Notes: a model not told the origin generated them from the sequence alone. Positions 9,522-22,882 are shown, numbered from the stretch's first letter. The stretch: 64,000 bases of DNA from Megamerina dolium (GCA_963854835.1 OY978526.1:31919073-31983072); one strand, 5' to 3'. Numbers and translations are program-made.

Positions 9522-12112
9522 TCCTTCCTCTCCCTTAACTCAAACTATATCAACATAGAGGCACAGATCCATAATTTTATTTTAAATTTTTCATCCATTA
9601 AGTAATTATGCTTTCTATCATTTTAATTACATTTGGCAAACAAATTTATAATACAAAATTCTAAAAAATTCCGAATTTACTACTCTTTTATTCAATACTG
9701 GAGCCATATATAGTACATATATGTATCTACGTATCACTACTTCGAATTATTATGTATTACAATATTTCTTTTGTCTTGCAATTGCACAAAGCTTTTTGGT
9801 ATTTATTCATTTGTGCATATGTAAATTTATTTATATAAAATATATGTGTAAAAAAATTGGCGTGGTACTAACCCAAGTCGTCATAAATACAATATTTTCA
9901 TTATAAAGGATGAGCCAACGGCTGGGTTCGTTTTAAAATATATATGATATTGAGTCTGTAAGTTTCTTTTTACTCAGTACAGTATACTCAGTTGGTATAC
10001 AGGGTCTCATTTGTATTGGCGTTGACTTCCTTTTTACGCTCAACTCATCTGTCACGAAATGGATCACTTTAAGCAATGTTTTGAAATGTTGCCGTAAAAA
10101 TGCCAAATTTTTAAAGAAATTCCGATTGAAGTAATCCACTGCTGGTATGTCAATACCTCATGAGTTTGGCATGTCGGTATTGGCAACACAGCACTGTTAT
10201 CCGAGTGTACGGAATATGTCTAAATTGTATATTTTTGTAGTATTTTTTCGAATATGTTAAAATTTTAATTCTGGTCTTTGAGAAATCGTAAAATACAGAC
10301 GAATATGTGACTGCTTGGTGCGGATTTTGAAGCAATGGCGGTATTAATTTTTTTCCGAAGATAGAAACAACGCTAGGGTAAACCGAGGGCGTTTCGAAGA
10401 TATTGCAAATAATTTAATATGGATTGATGGAAGACGCTGCTGATAAGTCAGTGAGATTAAGGTATATTCTTACACATACATATTCTATCTGATAAAGCCC
10501 TAATCTTTGGAAAATATTAAACGATTCTAGACTGTTCTTTTAAAGAAACCAGACGTTGACCAACCCTTTATGAATGCATGCCCATAGACGCAAATAAGAG
10601 TAGACATAAAATGGCGTAAAATGGTATTAATCACCTTTATATTCATGATTTTATGAACTTGTATTTTTGCATATGTAAAATAAGATTGTTTTCACAATAT
10701 TGATCTGTACACTTTATTGGCGTTGCGTATTCTCACAGATTCACCATACAGTTTCTATAGTGATTCTTGTTTTTACTTCAATTGGTAGTTTTAATAAGCC
10801 TTTTTTTATTGTATTTAAATTGTATGTTAATTAATTTATCCAGAAACTTGACTTGTGTAATGTACGCTCGCACTTGTACAATTGCAAATTCGGTTTAATT
10901 TATTATTATTATTTTTTTGATACTTTCCTGTTCACAAATCACATTTAATTGAAACGCTTTTTCTGAGCGTTAACCGTTTTTATACCACCTACTACCTACC
11001 ACTCTTCAAACGATCTGCACAATAAGAGCTTCTAATACGATTACATAATAGGTTGAATGGGCGCGCAATCGCACAATCAATTCTAAAGTGGTTTCGGTGC
11101 CACTTCAATTTCGGAGCGGCTAGAGGTGAAGGTGAGATACATACATTTATTTATGTATGTGCACCCACACATATGTGTATGTATGCTCTTAAGATATACA
11201 ACTTTATTTTATACTTACATGCCTAGAAATGAATTAACTGTAGTATTCGTATAATTGCGGCTATAACTATATACATATTTGTAAAGGCAGCTTGTGTAAT
11301 TTGGGCCACAGGAAATTTCCAGTGTTGTCTCATTTCGCTCAGTTTAAAAATTTACAGTGTAATCGAATAATCGGTTGATATAGAAAATTCAAGTAATAGT
11401 ATTCAAAAATACTTCACATAATTATCTCCAAAAAAAAAAATATTTATAATTAAAATTTTTTTTTAATTTACAGATATATATACATATATATATAAATCTT
11501 CCTTGTGGGAATATGATTATTTATTGGAATATATTTTTTCGTATTGCTCTAAATAAAATATCACTTAGTAGCTGCCGAAATAACAACACAATATAAATAT
11601 TGCAACTCTTTACTTACTGTAGCACACCGAAAATTCTTTTTTGCACGCACTCCCAACTTCCCCTACATAGAGTTGACTGTACTGAGAATTGTTGTTAATG
11701 GTCATATTTAAATATAAAGTTGCTGTAGTTGAAAACGAATATGACGTAAAATTTATTGTAGATAAATCATACTTAATTTTTTACAATGAGAGTCAATAAA
11801 GAATAATTCACAGATATAAATTAATAAATATATTTTCCTCGATTTATCATATCATATTTGTGCTGTTTTTTAATTCTTATGAATTCAATCTGGCAAAGTT
11901 TTTTTTCTCTTCTAGCAGTGTATAGGCTAAAGTCGGAATAGCACAAATATTATTGTGTGAGCTTTCCCTTTGATTTGTTTACTTTTCAACAACAAAACCC
12001 GGTTTTAAATGTGCAACACAAACAAATGTGTTCACAATGATTGTGGTTTCACTTTGTCTTTTTATTTTTTGACATGTTATTTTGTTTGTCTATTGCTTTG
12101 TACATTTATATA
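9522..12112. other. No recognisable gene
   Basis: About 2.6 kb of AT-rich sequence upstream of the minus-strand gene and downstream-flanked by the Harbinger element. Only short ORFs (for example 9933-10139 minus). I see no RNA gene or element. Confidence 0.5.
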
Positions 12113-12333
12113 TGCCCCTATTGCGGTTCACCACTCAACCCAGTTTGGTCGTCTTAGAGTCGACCCGACTTCAGCAAGACCAAACTATTTTTTGGTATTG
12201 TGGTACACCACTGTTTTCGGTTGAAATTGTTATGGCGTTACCAGCTTAAAATATCACTTATGACAGAAAAGCGGTCGATTAAGTAAAAATTAAGGAAATA
12301 TACAATTGTGTTTTGCTGTGAAAATTATTTAAA

Positions 12334-12795
12334 ATGGATATTAGTGTAGATTTGTTTTATGAAGATGAAAACGAAGACGCGAAAATTGATTTGCTACGCT
12401 TACGGAGAAAAATTCGTGATGACTCTAACCCTCTTGAACTACCTAGCGAAAAGTATAAATATTGTTCAAAATAAATAAAAGCAAATAATAAATTTTTTTA
12501 TAGATTTATTAGCTATTTTCGACTGATCAAAGAGGCATTTTTCTTTTTGCTGGATGACGTAAAAGACCATTTCAAGAAATCTGTGCGTGTCGTATCTATA
12601 CCACCAATATTGAAATTGTGTGCTGCTCTTAGATTTTTCGCTGATGGAAGCTACCAGAAGAGCAGCGGCAATGACTTCAATATAGGAGTCTACAATGTCA
12701 CTTATTTTAAAAGAAGTATTAGATGTATTGGAGACGAAACAGACGCTGCAAGGAGTATCAGAAATAATATAATGCGTTCTTTCCAAGCTCAATAA
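12334..12795 (+). pseudogene. Harbinger transposase, N-terminal remnant
   Basis: Exon 1 is 12334..12452 (ATG, acidic start, then LRLRRKIRDDSNPLELPSE), the intron is 12453-12503 (GTATAA...TTATAG, 51 nt), and exon 2 runs from 12504 with FISYFRLIKEAFFFLLDDV and then SIPPILKLCAALRFFADGSY. These blocks match the N-terminal helix-rich region of PIF/Harbinger and HARBI1-like transposases. A frameshift near 12695 takes the frame out of LILKEVLDVLET, and the DDE catalytic region that should follow is absent. No active enzyme can be made. Confidence 0.8.
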
Positions 12796-12906
12796 ATTTA
12801 TCTCTTATTTATTTTTTAAATTCATTTCAGTCTTTTTTGGTAAATGGAAGATAACTTAAATTATTTTAAAAAAAAATCTTTTTTTCTTAGATTCACGTCT
12901 ACTTTG

Positions 12907-13049
12907 TTAGCTTGGATTCTGGTCCATTAGTTGAACTAGCCTCTCAAATTGAGCTTTGGTTGTAATTTTTAAACTTCTGAAAATGTATAAAATGTTGAGA
13001 AATTACAATATGAAGCCAAGCTAATTATTACTTACGATCTCTCCATCAT
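12907..13049 (-). pseudogene. Harbinger second-gene remnant (MADF/Myb-like protein N-terminus)
   Basis: The minus strand gives exon 1 13049..13036 with a perfect GTAAGT donor and exon 2 12976..12907 after a TTTTCAG acceptor. Together they encode about 27 residues ending TTKAQFERLVQLMDQNPS before a stop. The T-x-x-QFE-x-LV-x-LM-xx-NP pattern is the start of the MADF/SANT-type DNA-binding protein that Harbinger elements encode besides transposase. It is too short to act, and the rest was lost in the internal deletion. Confidence 0.6.
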
Positions 13050-13284
13050 TTTTGGCTTTATTAGTTTAAAGTAAACTGCAACTGATGCAAACCCAACTGC
13101 TTATGAGCAGTCGTGTATATTTAACGTGCTTGTCGACCAAACTGTAACAGAGTTGCAAACGGTAATACCACAAAAATAATGAACACAACCAAAAAAATCA
13201 GCCGCCAGTCGAGTTGAGAACGGCAATATGAATTTCTCGACGGCGATCAAACTGTTACAAAAGTTGTGAACCGCAATAGGGGCA

Positions 13285-14925
13285 ATAATTCCAGTTTAAT
13301 ACCATACGTACAATCATATACATATAACCATAAATGGTTTTAGCATTTGAAAACATTGAAGAAATTTCAATGTGTCCTTGCATGTGCGAACTTAAAAGTA
13401 CCAGTTTTTTTTATCACAATTTACATTCTTACTTATATAAAATATATTACAGGTATATTATATGTTCAAGATTGAGAAATGGATTCGATAAAATGTTATC
13501 GAATGCCAGGAGTTTCGCAATGGCATAACCATAATTTAAAGCAAAATTGTTTTTATATAAAGTAACGTTTATGAAACATATTGTAAAATTTCGTAAAATT
13601 AGCTTTCCTTGCTTAAATATAATATAAATGCAATGGAACGAATATGAAAGCACTTCTTGTTGAATTTACTCAGATGTGAAATAATAATGTTTGTGAAAAT
13701 TTGCCGAGTCGACAGCACGTGCTTGTGTTTTTACAACAAACCAAAAAAGTTTAAGCTGCTTACCTATGTATATTAGTTTTTAACTAATAAAAAAAATTGC
13801 TGTTGGTATTTTTTATTTTTTATTTTTAGAAGAAAAGCATACAACATAAACTCGATTTTTACAAACAACTAATATGTACAACACCAACATGTGCAGTGCC
13901 CAAAGAGATAGAAATTCACCTAACTTATTTCACCATAGGTTTGAATCGTTGCTATATTTGCATTTACACCAAAGAATGAAAAAATATGTACTAAGAAGAT
14001 GGATTTGTTTCTGGGTGCCCATACGTTCATTTGAACTTTCTTACAAGAGATATAAATAAAATAAAATTTTTTCGAAATCAATCTTATTACTTGAATTATA
14101 TCTCACAAACAATAGTTGTAATCATTTCAGTGGTTCGAGTGAAATGGCTCAAAATATGAAAAAAATTCTTTTTTTCTGCCAAAATGATTATCGATAATTT
14201 ACTAATTAATCTATAAAAATATAAATCATAAAAAATTATTGTTATTTCTTAGGGTTCTAGAGTTTTACAAAGAGAACGAGGTATCGATGAAGAAAATCTA
14301 ATAGTATGTTTACACATACGAAATTGTCTTCATTTTTAAGATTATCGCTCAAATTTAGTTTCAAACAATCAGATTTCCCATATACTACCACCATAATCTG
14401 GTTTTTGGTCAGGTGGAATCATCGTGATGACACTCTACCTATCAATGGAGAGCGGTATATCCAATCCAATTATTGCGGGAAAAGTTTGGCGATTCGATTA
14501 TTTCAAGAAATTGTGACATTTAATAGCATCCAAGAATTTGTGATTTAACATAAATTAATGAAAAATTTAGTTAATCGATTTCGTTCCTGCAAAAGGAGCC
14601 GTGAAGGCCGTTCTAATGATGTATTCAGAACTTAATTGTAGCGATTGTACTTTATATTGAAGAAAAAACAATCGAATTTCCTCAACAATTACTGTGTTTA
14701 TTACTTCAAAAGAAATCATATCACGGTGAATGAAAAACCCTTTAAAAACGAACATAAATCGAACTGTCATTTTCGTATATAACCTAAACCTAACACATCT
14801 ACCCTTAAACCTAACCCATCTTGCACTCCATTTCTGGTGTCAATTTTGGACATTTATGAATCTTTGGCTTTACCGTTTTGACTGATAAAAAATATTTTGG
14901 TTTGCAATAATGAAAACGCAGACAA
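13285..14925. other. No recognisable gene
   Basis: AT-rich sequence between two Harbinger elements. It includes an imperfect CCTAAACCTAAC-type tract at 14784-14815. ORFs at 14306-14548 (plus) and 14567-14770 (minus) show no family features. Confidence 0.5.
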
Positions 14926-15922
14926 CAGGTCCCTGTTATGATTGACAAATCAACTGAGTTGAGTTGGAACGAAGGCAACTCAATTTTGTTTTCATATCAG
15001 AACTGACAACTTTACGTTATTGGCATAAATTTATAGTTCCAAAAATTGCATAGGGAAATAATTGACAATTTAAAAGTTTTGTGTTTTTGAATGGAAGCAT
15101 TAAAACAATATTGATAACTCGAATTCAATGAAGCTCCCTAATGAACGGAATATATGATATTTATAGGAATTTTAAAATATAGAATTACATATTTTAGTAA
15201 AAAATGTTTTTATTAGATTTGTGAACCGTTTTGGATTAAACGAAGATGCTTTTTAATATGTATATGATTTCATTGAACAATTATATCTTCGATTTTTAGG
15301 CTGAATGAAATTTACCGAAATGTAGTGGGCGAATTATTACGAAATGGATTAAGGTGCGATTAACTAATCAAGTAACGTCTGAGCGTCCGGCAATATCTAA
15401 AAATATGTCTTTTTGACATAAAGGGTCCCGTTCTGAGTCTTCATGATCCATGAAGTAGATGAAGTAGATCATTGCTCTATTTTGAAATCAAAATTTGGAC
15501 ATACATTTTCTTCTCCAAGATTCATTTCACAACTATTAACTATGGTATTTTCACATTTAGGCCAAATCAAACTAAACATAATGAATTTGAGTTAATGTTA
15601 AATACGTATGCAGTATTATAAAATTAGACTTTTTTTTTAAATTACATTTGGCTGGGACACCACAAAATCTCATCAGAAGAAGATAATATTTTGTAAGATT
15701 TATTAATTCATATAAAAGTAATTTTTCATTGCTATTTCGTAAAAAAATAACCAAAGTAAAAAATCTCGCTCAGATTCCCGCGTTGCCTATTATAACTTCA
15801 AACAGACAGCTGAAGACAACTACTGTTTTTAAAATTGAGTTGGTTTGCGAACGATAAGATGAAGTTTTGAATTACAACTCAGTTTTTAGCAAAATTGCAA
15901 ATCACAATAGGAGCATTAGTCT
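14926..15922 (+). mobile_element. Second, decayed PIF/Harbinger element
   Basis: The right end, inverted, reads TGCTCCTATTGTGATTTGCA, about 15 of 19 matching the 12113 element's terminal repeat. The left end GGTCCCTGTTATGATTGAC is a weaker match. Both ends share ACTGAGTTG just inside. The interior preserves the same transposase landmarks in the same order: DNSNSMKLPNE near 15115-15150 (compare DDSNPLELPSE) and, after a TTTTATTAG acceptor at the same intron position, FVNRFGLNEDAF at about 15220-15255 (compare FISYFRLIKEAF). It is heavily mutated and inactive. Confidence 0.7.
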
Positions 15923-17534
15923 AAAACAATAACATTTTGATGTTTTGCATGTGATAAAATACAGTAGAAATCCGTTGTAAATCTTGTTTGGTCCACTGCA
16001 ACTGCATATGCCACGCTTGTTCTTTTTTCAAACTTAATGATGCACAGTTAAGATTGATTTAAATTACAAGAAATGAACGCTGCATTGAATTTTTTATTTG
16101 AATGACGGGCGATTATCGTTATTAACGTCGTGACATTTTATTTTCTTTTTTTATATATAATCACCATATTTATATTCATGTTCGACATTCATGTACAATT
16201 GCTTCATTACCTTGTGTACCAAATCGTAGTCGATCCAGTGATACTCAAAGATTCTGACAAAGCCAATAACAATGTCATAGACATATGTAAAGTGTCAAAC
16301 ACGTTTTAATTGTAAGCATTTTATAAATACATATAACATGCTCTCTTTTACGCTAGTGCGCCATATTAAAAATCTTTCCTAGTCAAAATACTATGTATAC
16401 GAGTATTGTATTGATTTCCCGCTCCATATTTGTAAAATTCGTAACGCTTGACTAACGATTTATTCAACTCAATATTACTCAATAGAACATTTGCGCCACC
16501 AACACTTAAAATGAATTCATTCGTCAAATCAAACGGTGTTGTTTTTTTCATTAATTTTATACACATATGTTCACGAGTCCTTTCTTTTAGATTTGCTCCA
16601 ATGTTTTCATAATACATACATAATACTTGAAATGTTGAATGTCTACACAAATTGAGAATGTTGATTGAGTTTTAACGTTCCTATGTAGTATTTTCCATTT
16701 TTTTAAATACCTACTAATAGGAACCATTCATCAACATCATACGAGTACAAGGAGTAGTGTTTTAAATAAAGCAAATAATGGCTTTGCAGTAGTAAGTATA
16801 TACTACTGTACTACAGTATTTATATAGATATTTTCATAGGCATAGAGGTAGCTTTAAATCTTTAGAATTACATCTTTCAATTACCAATATTTCTAGAAGC
16901 CAAGCAATCGTATTGAGCTGCTGTATTGTTCTTTATTCTAATTTTTGCTTGTACATTACAAGTGACAATCGATTTCGGTCACATGAAGTTTTTTTGCCAC
17001 TGGTGCCAGCTGAAAATTCAAAGAAAGAGAAGGTTCTACAGTATTTAGAGCTTTTACCAGAGTTTTGGTCTTCCTATATCTCGAAGTTCTCTCGCTCGTA
17101 TTCATACATTCGCCAGATATGACCGATATAGTTTTTATTGGGTTAGAGGCAGTCCAGCTAACGGTGGTATCTTAATCGCGATTGCATTTTTTTCTCAAAC
17201 ACTTTTCATTTCATTACTTAATTCAAAGGAGCGGAGTAAGGAGTATAATTTCAAAAAACGTCGGATTTCAACAAAGGTCTTGATACTACTTAGCTTAAAG
17301 GATGTAGCTAATTATCTTTCAATCGTAGAAGTGCTTCAAGACAGATCAACATTTAATAAAAAAATAATAAATTTTGAAACAAAATTGTTTTTAACTTTAA
17401 CTACAACTTTAAAATTCCGTTTATCATTATATGTTTTTTTAATTGCAAGTATGGCCTTATATAAAAAACTACGCTCTCATCATATAAGCTTAGTTCAGAA
17501 ACCATTAACAACGAAATAAATCTCACTGTATATG
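15923..17534. other. Mostly no recognisable gene
   Basis: AT-rich sequence apart from the unassigned minus-strand ORF at 16366-16617. No repeats of the families seen elsewhere. Confidence 0.5.
16366..16617 (-). CDS. Unassigned ORF, 83 codons
   Basis: ATG at 16617, stop at 16366; the product begins MYYENIGANLKERTREH and is basic at the end (RIHSILTRKDF). An open frame continues upstream to about 16650 without an ATG. It has no signal peptide, transmembrane segment or recognised domain. It could be a host exon, a decayed element, or chance. There is no AATAAA just downstream. Confidence 0.25.
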   Translation of the reverse strand: MYYENIGANLKERTREHMCIKLMKKTTPFDLTNEFILSVGGANVLLSNIELNKSLVKRYEFYKYGAGNQYNTRIHSILTRKDF

Positions 17535-17800
17535 AGATCATGTTGATAAGTCCGTGAAAAATGAAACTCAAAATTAATTTATTGAATAAAAATAGTTTTA
17601 CTTTTCAACGTATTTCCTTTCATTCCCCTTTCCTCCAAATAATATGAGCTTCTCAAAATAGGCATTCAGTAATTGCCTCTTCTTTGTAAGACTCAAATCA
17701 TTTACCACCGATCCATTTTTTCATTCTTAAACAAGACGTAGGACGTAGCATGCTTAATCCGACGAATAGTACGGTCATTGTCTTCATGGAACTGGACCAA
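17535..17800 (-). mobile_element. Mariner 3'-end remnant
   Basis: Reading minus, the fragment SCLRMKKWIGGK then FESYKEEAITEC (frame broken) and a GNERKYVEK end match the C-terminal pattern of mariner transposases (LKKWLGGK-FSSNEEAI... ending GDYVEK). The end TGTTGATAAGTCCGTGAAAA (plus, 17551-17570) resembles a mariner terminal repeat. The remainder is lost. Confidence 0.5.
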
Positions 17801-18499
17801 ACATTTCTTCCTTCTCTAACTAGTCGTTGGGGATTATTCCATTTGAATTCGAAAAAACTGTGATCGCAAATTTTCTGGTCGATGGAATCAATTATGACTT
17901 CAGCATCAAGCACTTTTGGCCTTAAAGTACATTGCTTTGACTGTCTTTTTGTTTTTTATCAGGAGTGTAGTGGTGTATTCTTTTTTCGTCAATATTTATG
18001 AAACTGTGAGGAAACTCACTTGAATTATCCATATACATGCCCAAAGCCCCATTAACCACTCGTTATACGAATCGGACATAATAAATTTTAATGATAATTT
18101 CTTCGATAGTTACCTTAATTGGTAATTGTTGGGTAAACTTGGGTGATGATTCGAATTTGTTTTTTATGGCGATTAAAAAATTGTAATCAAGCGATCCAAT
18201 GTGACATCTTTGAAATATAAGTTTGGAAATGGAAAGTAAAAACAAAACAAAAAATTAAGAAGAGCCGTCTCTGAAATAATTTCATGAAAAATGGCATCAA
18301 TGACATTAAGTAAAACTTCTTCATTAAATATCTTTGAAAAACTCGGACTAACTCTGTTGAAAAAAGTGTCGGCTGTCGTTAAAAAGAAAGTAGAACAGAA
18401 CGTGAAAAACAGTTGCAAATATAAATTAATCCTTGGATTGGATGAATGAACAAATAAATCTTTAAATAAAAAAAAAAATATAAAATTAAATATGCGACA
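17801..18499. other. No recognisable gene
   Basis: Short overlapping minus-strand ORFs (18063-18418) show no family resemblance. The first ~100 bp may be more of the decayed mariner. Confidence 0.4.
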
Positions 18500-18662
18500 C
18501 TTATATGCTCCGAAGGGCTCTTGAGCTACTGCTGTGCATGGGTCCCTTACTTATACTAGCCGGTTCCGAATGGCTTTTTCATGGCAAGTTATTACTGCCG
18601 GAAGAATTTCCAATTGCCAAATCTTTTCGATATTACAGTTGTCCTCCACCTTGGATTTGACT
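18500..18662 (-). mobile_element. SINE copy with internal deletions
   Basis: Reverse copy recognisable by CCGAAGGGCTCTTGAGC, GGTCCCTTACTTATACTAGC, CCGGTTCCGAATGG, TTTTTCATGGCAAGTTATTA and CTGCCGGAAGAATTTCCAA. The region between the Pol III head and the body is shortened and the head is nearly gone. Confidence 0.65.
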
Positions 18663-20369
18663 TACGAATCTCACGAAGTTAGAGAACATAAAACTTAAAT
18701 TTTTTATCCTTTATCTTCCATTTGCATGAAATATTTTAGCCGATATTAAGTCATAAAACACAAGTTATAGAATCTGCTTATGTTATTTACAAATTCATAA
18801 ATCTGGTAACAGAATATATAGAATGGAATTACCGTTTCATAGAAATAATAAGTATGAGCAACAATTTAATCTTTGAACTAATCAGTACCTCAATTTATGA
18901 CAATTCCTATTTGTCTCCTATATGTATATGTGTGGTAGTAGAGAAGTATGTCTTTATTATTTTTTTCTTGTGCCATGAATTGGCCCAAAATGCATTAAGA
19001 TCATTAACGAAGCTTAACAACTGTGCATTCTGAAGAGAAAGTTCGAAAGAATTTTTAATTTCTTGTGAGAAATTTATTATCAAGTAAAGTAAATGACGAA
19101 CTTTTTACACACGCATACACGCAAACTTTCAATGCAAAGGATAATCAGCAAAATAGAAATAAAAAGTAAACTTTAAGAGAAAATATTTTTAATTAATGTA
19201 ATTAGTGTGCTTAGCACCATCACTGACTGCAAAACAACGTTACATCGGCCCTGTTGCAATGCTGCTCGGCTTGGTTTGATTTGGTCTTCTGAAGCAGGAA
19301 ACAAGTGGTACTTGGGGTAATTTTCTTTATGTGTTTTGCGAATTTGCATAGAAAAAAGAAATAAAACACACACACACACACACAAATATAATGAAAAACA
19401 AAACAAAGCTGAAAAAATAATTTGTGTAATCAAAATGCAATAGAAGTAAGAACTTGGCTGACCACACGCTGGACACGCACCCTGCTGCATTTACCGTGCG
19501 TCCGTAATTCCACAATATCACGCTGTCATAGCGTATTATAACCGCTAAATTAAATAGCAGAGAAGTGGGTGCTTATTTGCCATTATTACTCTTGAACTTA
19601 GAGTATGTTGAGGTGTACGTACGGTACGCTATGGTTCCCCATTGGTTATGTTGGCATGGTTGTTATGATGGAGCACGTGGTAATTAGACTAGTCATTTAC
19701 AATTAATATACTGTGTATTTAACGCAAGCAAGTAGAAATGATTTTTTAATCTGCTACTCGGTTTATTATTAGTGTTTTAATTTTTTTGCCCCTCGCCTAA
19801 TGATGATTGCTGCTAATGGGCTCATCAAGTGTTTCTGGATAAAGAGGTCCTTTCAGTCAGCTTAAGAAATGGCTTTGTTGGCGCACAAATCATTGCATAT
19901 ATATGAATACATGTATACTAATATATGGATATATTTTTATAGGTATACTTACTTACATTTGTATATCCAAACTAGGGATGCCAACTCTCAGACCTCTTGC
20001 AAATCACAGATTGTCAAAAGGTTTCGAATTTGAAAAAACAATAACAACATCCCTGGATTAATTTCGAAATTATGAATATTTTTAATAATGCGCTTTTGAC
20101 AGTTACTGGACGATTGTGGTGAAGAATGGTTCCACACCAAACTATCCGACAGATTTAACCAGTTTAATGTTAATGGAAAATAAAACTGATGAATGAAATC
20201 GTGAATATGGATTTCAATCATTGCAGTATGAACTGTCATTTGGTCTTATGATAAGTGCGAATACTCTTCGAAGTTTTCGAAATACAAGTCCTACACCTTT
20301 GGACCTATCCGGAACACAATGGATATAATAAAGAGTTGTACCCATCTTATGAATGTATGTACATATGTA
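18663..20369. other. No recognisable gene
   Basis: AT-rich, with a short (CA)n tract at 19367-19384. Minus-strand ORFs across it depend on the dinucleotide tract and look fortuitous. Confidence 0.5.
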
Positions 20370-21253
20370 TTGGGTGTGTGAATTAGTAACCGGCCTTTTA
20401 CGTTACATGGCGCCACGCGTAAGCGCGATGTACATCATTGTCCGAAATGTCATCTTAAATGTCTATTCACTTGCTGTCAAAATCAGTCAAAAGTTTTGAA
20501 TTTGGTTGTGCTCGTCATTTTTTTCACGATGGAAAATTTTGAGAATTTCCGAAAAAAAAGTATTTGCGGGAAGTTTTGTTAAGTTACGTTTTTGCAAAGA
20601 AAAGTGCGGCTGAAAGTCATCGTTTGCTTGTGGAATTTTCCATTCTCTATCCAATGTAAGGAGTGTTTTGTGCTCTTTAAAAACGGTGATTTTGATGATT
20701 TCTTCAAAGATAAAGAACGCTCCGGACAGACGAAAAGTTTGAAGACAAGGATTTGGATAAATTACTCGACCAAGACCTGATAGAACCATTACGGGAGAGC
20801 TGTACCGACAACAATTGATGCGGTTGAAGAGAGCAATGATCGAGCAACTGCCGGAATATACGACCAAACACAAGTCGGTAATTTTTCACTATGACAACGC
20901 CAGCCACACACTGCTAATTGCGGTCAAAAACTATCTTGCTAATAGCGGATGGGAAGTTTTAACCCACCTGCCTTATAGACCAGACCTGGCGCCTTTAGAT
21001 TAACACTTGTTCCGTCCATGCAGAACACCCTTAATGGAATACTCTTCATTTCAGTCACCGAAATCAAAAATTGGCTCGATTCGTTTTTGGCCGGCGAAAT
21101 TCTTTTGGAATGGAATCCATAAATTGCCAGAAAGATGGGGAAATGTCATAGTTTCTGATGGACAATAATTTGAATCACATGTTTTTTACAGAATTCTTAA
21201 AAACAAATGATTTTTGAGCACTAAAAAGGCCGGTTACTAATTCACACACCCCT
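20370..21253 (+). mobile_element. Mariner element with both ends, internally deleted
   Basis: A 28-bp inverted repeat beginning GGGTGTGTGAATTAGTAACC lies at 20372 and, inverted, ends at 21251. TA flanks both sides (20368-20369 and 21254-21255). The interior encodes, in plus frames, a mariner N-terminus (KKSAAESHRLLVE-like, then KNGDFDDFFKDKERSGQTK at 20675-20735), then jumps to the C-terminal half MRLKRAMIEQLPEY...HYDNASH...LPYRPDLAPLD (20818-21001), which includes the second and third catalytic Asp contexts. The linker and the first Asp are deleted, and a stop and shift break the first half. Non-autonomous, 884 bp. Confidence 0.9.
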
Positions 21254-22882
21254 TATTTACCACCTTCTCTTCAAATCTGATGATCTGGCCTTGTTGCAGA
21301 TTAGAATAATCCATCTGTTTTGTGTGTTTTCACAATACTTATGCAAAAACATACGGTAAGTGCATCATATCGTTGTCGCTTTTCATTGTGCACATAAATC
21401 GCCTACCGAGCGGTCGCGTCATTCCCATCCACATACTAATACTATACATTGTTAGATTTATTGTTATTTTATTGTGTATTATGTACTTTCAGTGTACGAA
21501 TACGAGAACGACTATGAGTTGTGATTATGTTCTTGTAAGCCCAACTTGTGCAGAGTTAGAGTCAGAGGAAGTCAAATAGGCAAAAGTTAAACGGCGAGCA
21601 TAATGTATTGTTTCCCATTTGACCCTGCAAAACAAAGACGACAAAAGCTAATACGCGTAATAAATAGAGGCTGGGGATTTGACGTAGTGCTGGTGGTACG
21701 TTGTACGTACTATATACAGACTATACGTATTAATTGAAGTGCATTTGAGTTGATTGTGGTAACCATCAATACGGCTGCGCTTATTAACTAACCTTCGTTA
21801 GCATTGATATGGTATTTCGGATTGTGATGAGTGTAACAACTTTACAAATACATTATAAGTATAGTATATTATACATATAGGTGAATGTATAGGGTAAGGG
21901 GTCCAAGTTCAACATGGTCCTGTGGTTGGTGCTTTTTTGCATTAAAACACAAATAATTAAGAAGAACGAAAATGAAACGATTAAATGAAATCAATTTTAA
22001 ATTACAAACATATTTCTCTCTCCCTCTCTCTGTCTTTTTCTCTATTTCTGCATTGATTAAGTTCAATTGTGAGCTGTCACTGACACTTTTACATCTTGAG
22101 TTTCTCAATAGTTAAGTATTTAATGGTATTTTTGTAGTGATCTTTTTTAATGAAAATGCATACATTGGAATATTCTTTTACACGGGAACTATTTATTTAA
22201 AGAAAAATATTTTTTGTATTTTAATTATTGTCACCATAAAGAAAAACACTAATCGGCATCAAGTATCGATTAAAAGAAATGAGCAAACATTCCATAAAAC
22301 CGAAAGATAGAAACTAGCAGCTTTATTTCAATTCACTCTTTCGTTTAAACTGCAACTTCATCCATAAGAGAATAGAGAATAAGATAAATAAAACAATTAG
22401 AATCGCAATTTCCGATCCGCACATTTTCGATTCCCTATAGTAATTCATACTGATGTATGAGGCATTATTATATGCAATTTTGAAACCTTCACAATAGGAC
22501 TACTACTAAAGTCAAATGACCAATTCAACGTTACCCCAAAGCATTTCTAAAAAAAAGAGCTCTTAACGATATAAGGGAATAATTAATCTCAATGAATCGA
22601 TTCATTCTGGGATCTAATAAAAAATATGATGATTCTATCCATTGACAAATTGTTAAAGGTTCTCGAAGAATGGGACCACTAACAGTGTTAACAAATGCAG
22701 AGGAACAACGTTAGTGTCACGACCTTGCAAAATGTGGATTTCCATTGAAAATGCATTATATGTTATATTATATGATCCAAATAATCGGAAAAGAAGATAA
22801 ATCATTTCGTTCGAATGTGTTTAATCACTTGTAGAAAGACACTTTGTTGTCGCTTCGTACGATGTCTTGAATAAATGTTAAG
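21254..22882. other. No recognisable gene
   Basis: AT-rich sequence; no ORF, RNA gene or element recognised. Confidence 0.5.

Larger units (their letters stand above)
12113..13284 (+). mobile_element. PIF/Harbinger DNA transposon, internally deleted, with complete ends
   Basis: Terminal inverted repeats begin TGCCCCTATTGCGGTTCAC at 12113 and, inverted, end at 13284. They are 23 bp long with one mismatch. The flanks are a direct ATA (12110-12112 and 13285-13287), a 3-bp target duplication as used by this superfamily. Related subterminal motifs (a CCAAACT/AGTTTGG element) occur near both ends. Inside are remnants of the two classical element genes in convergent orientation: transposase (plus, 12334-12795) and a MADF/Myb-like protein (minus, 12907-13049). 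The catalytic core is missing, so it is non-autonomous. Confidence 0.85.

Noticed and set aside
18063..18418. Overlapping minus ORFs rich in Phe/Leu
   Set aside because: No start context, no homology pattern; typical of AT-rich sequence.
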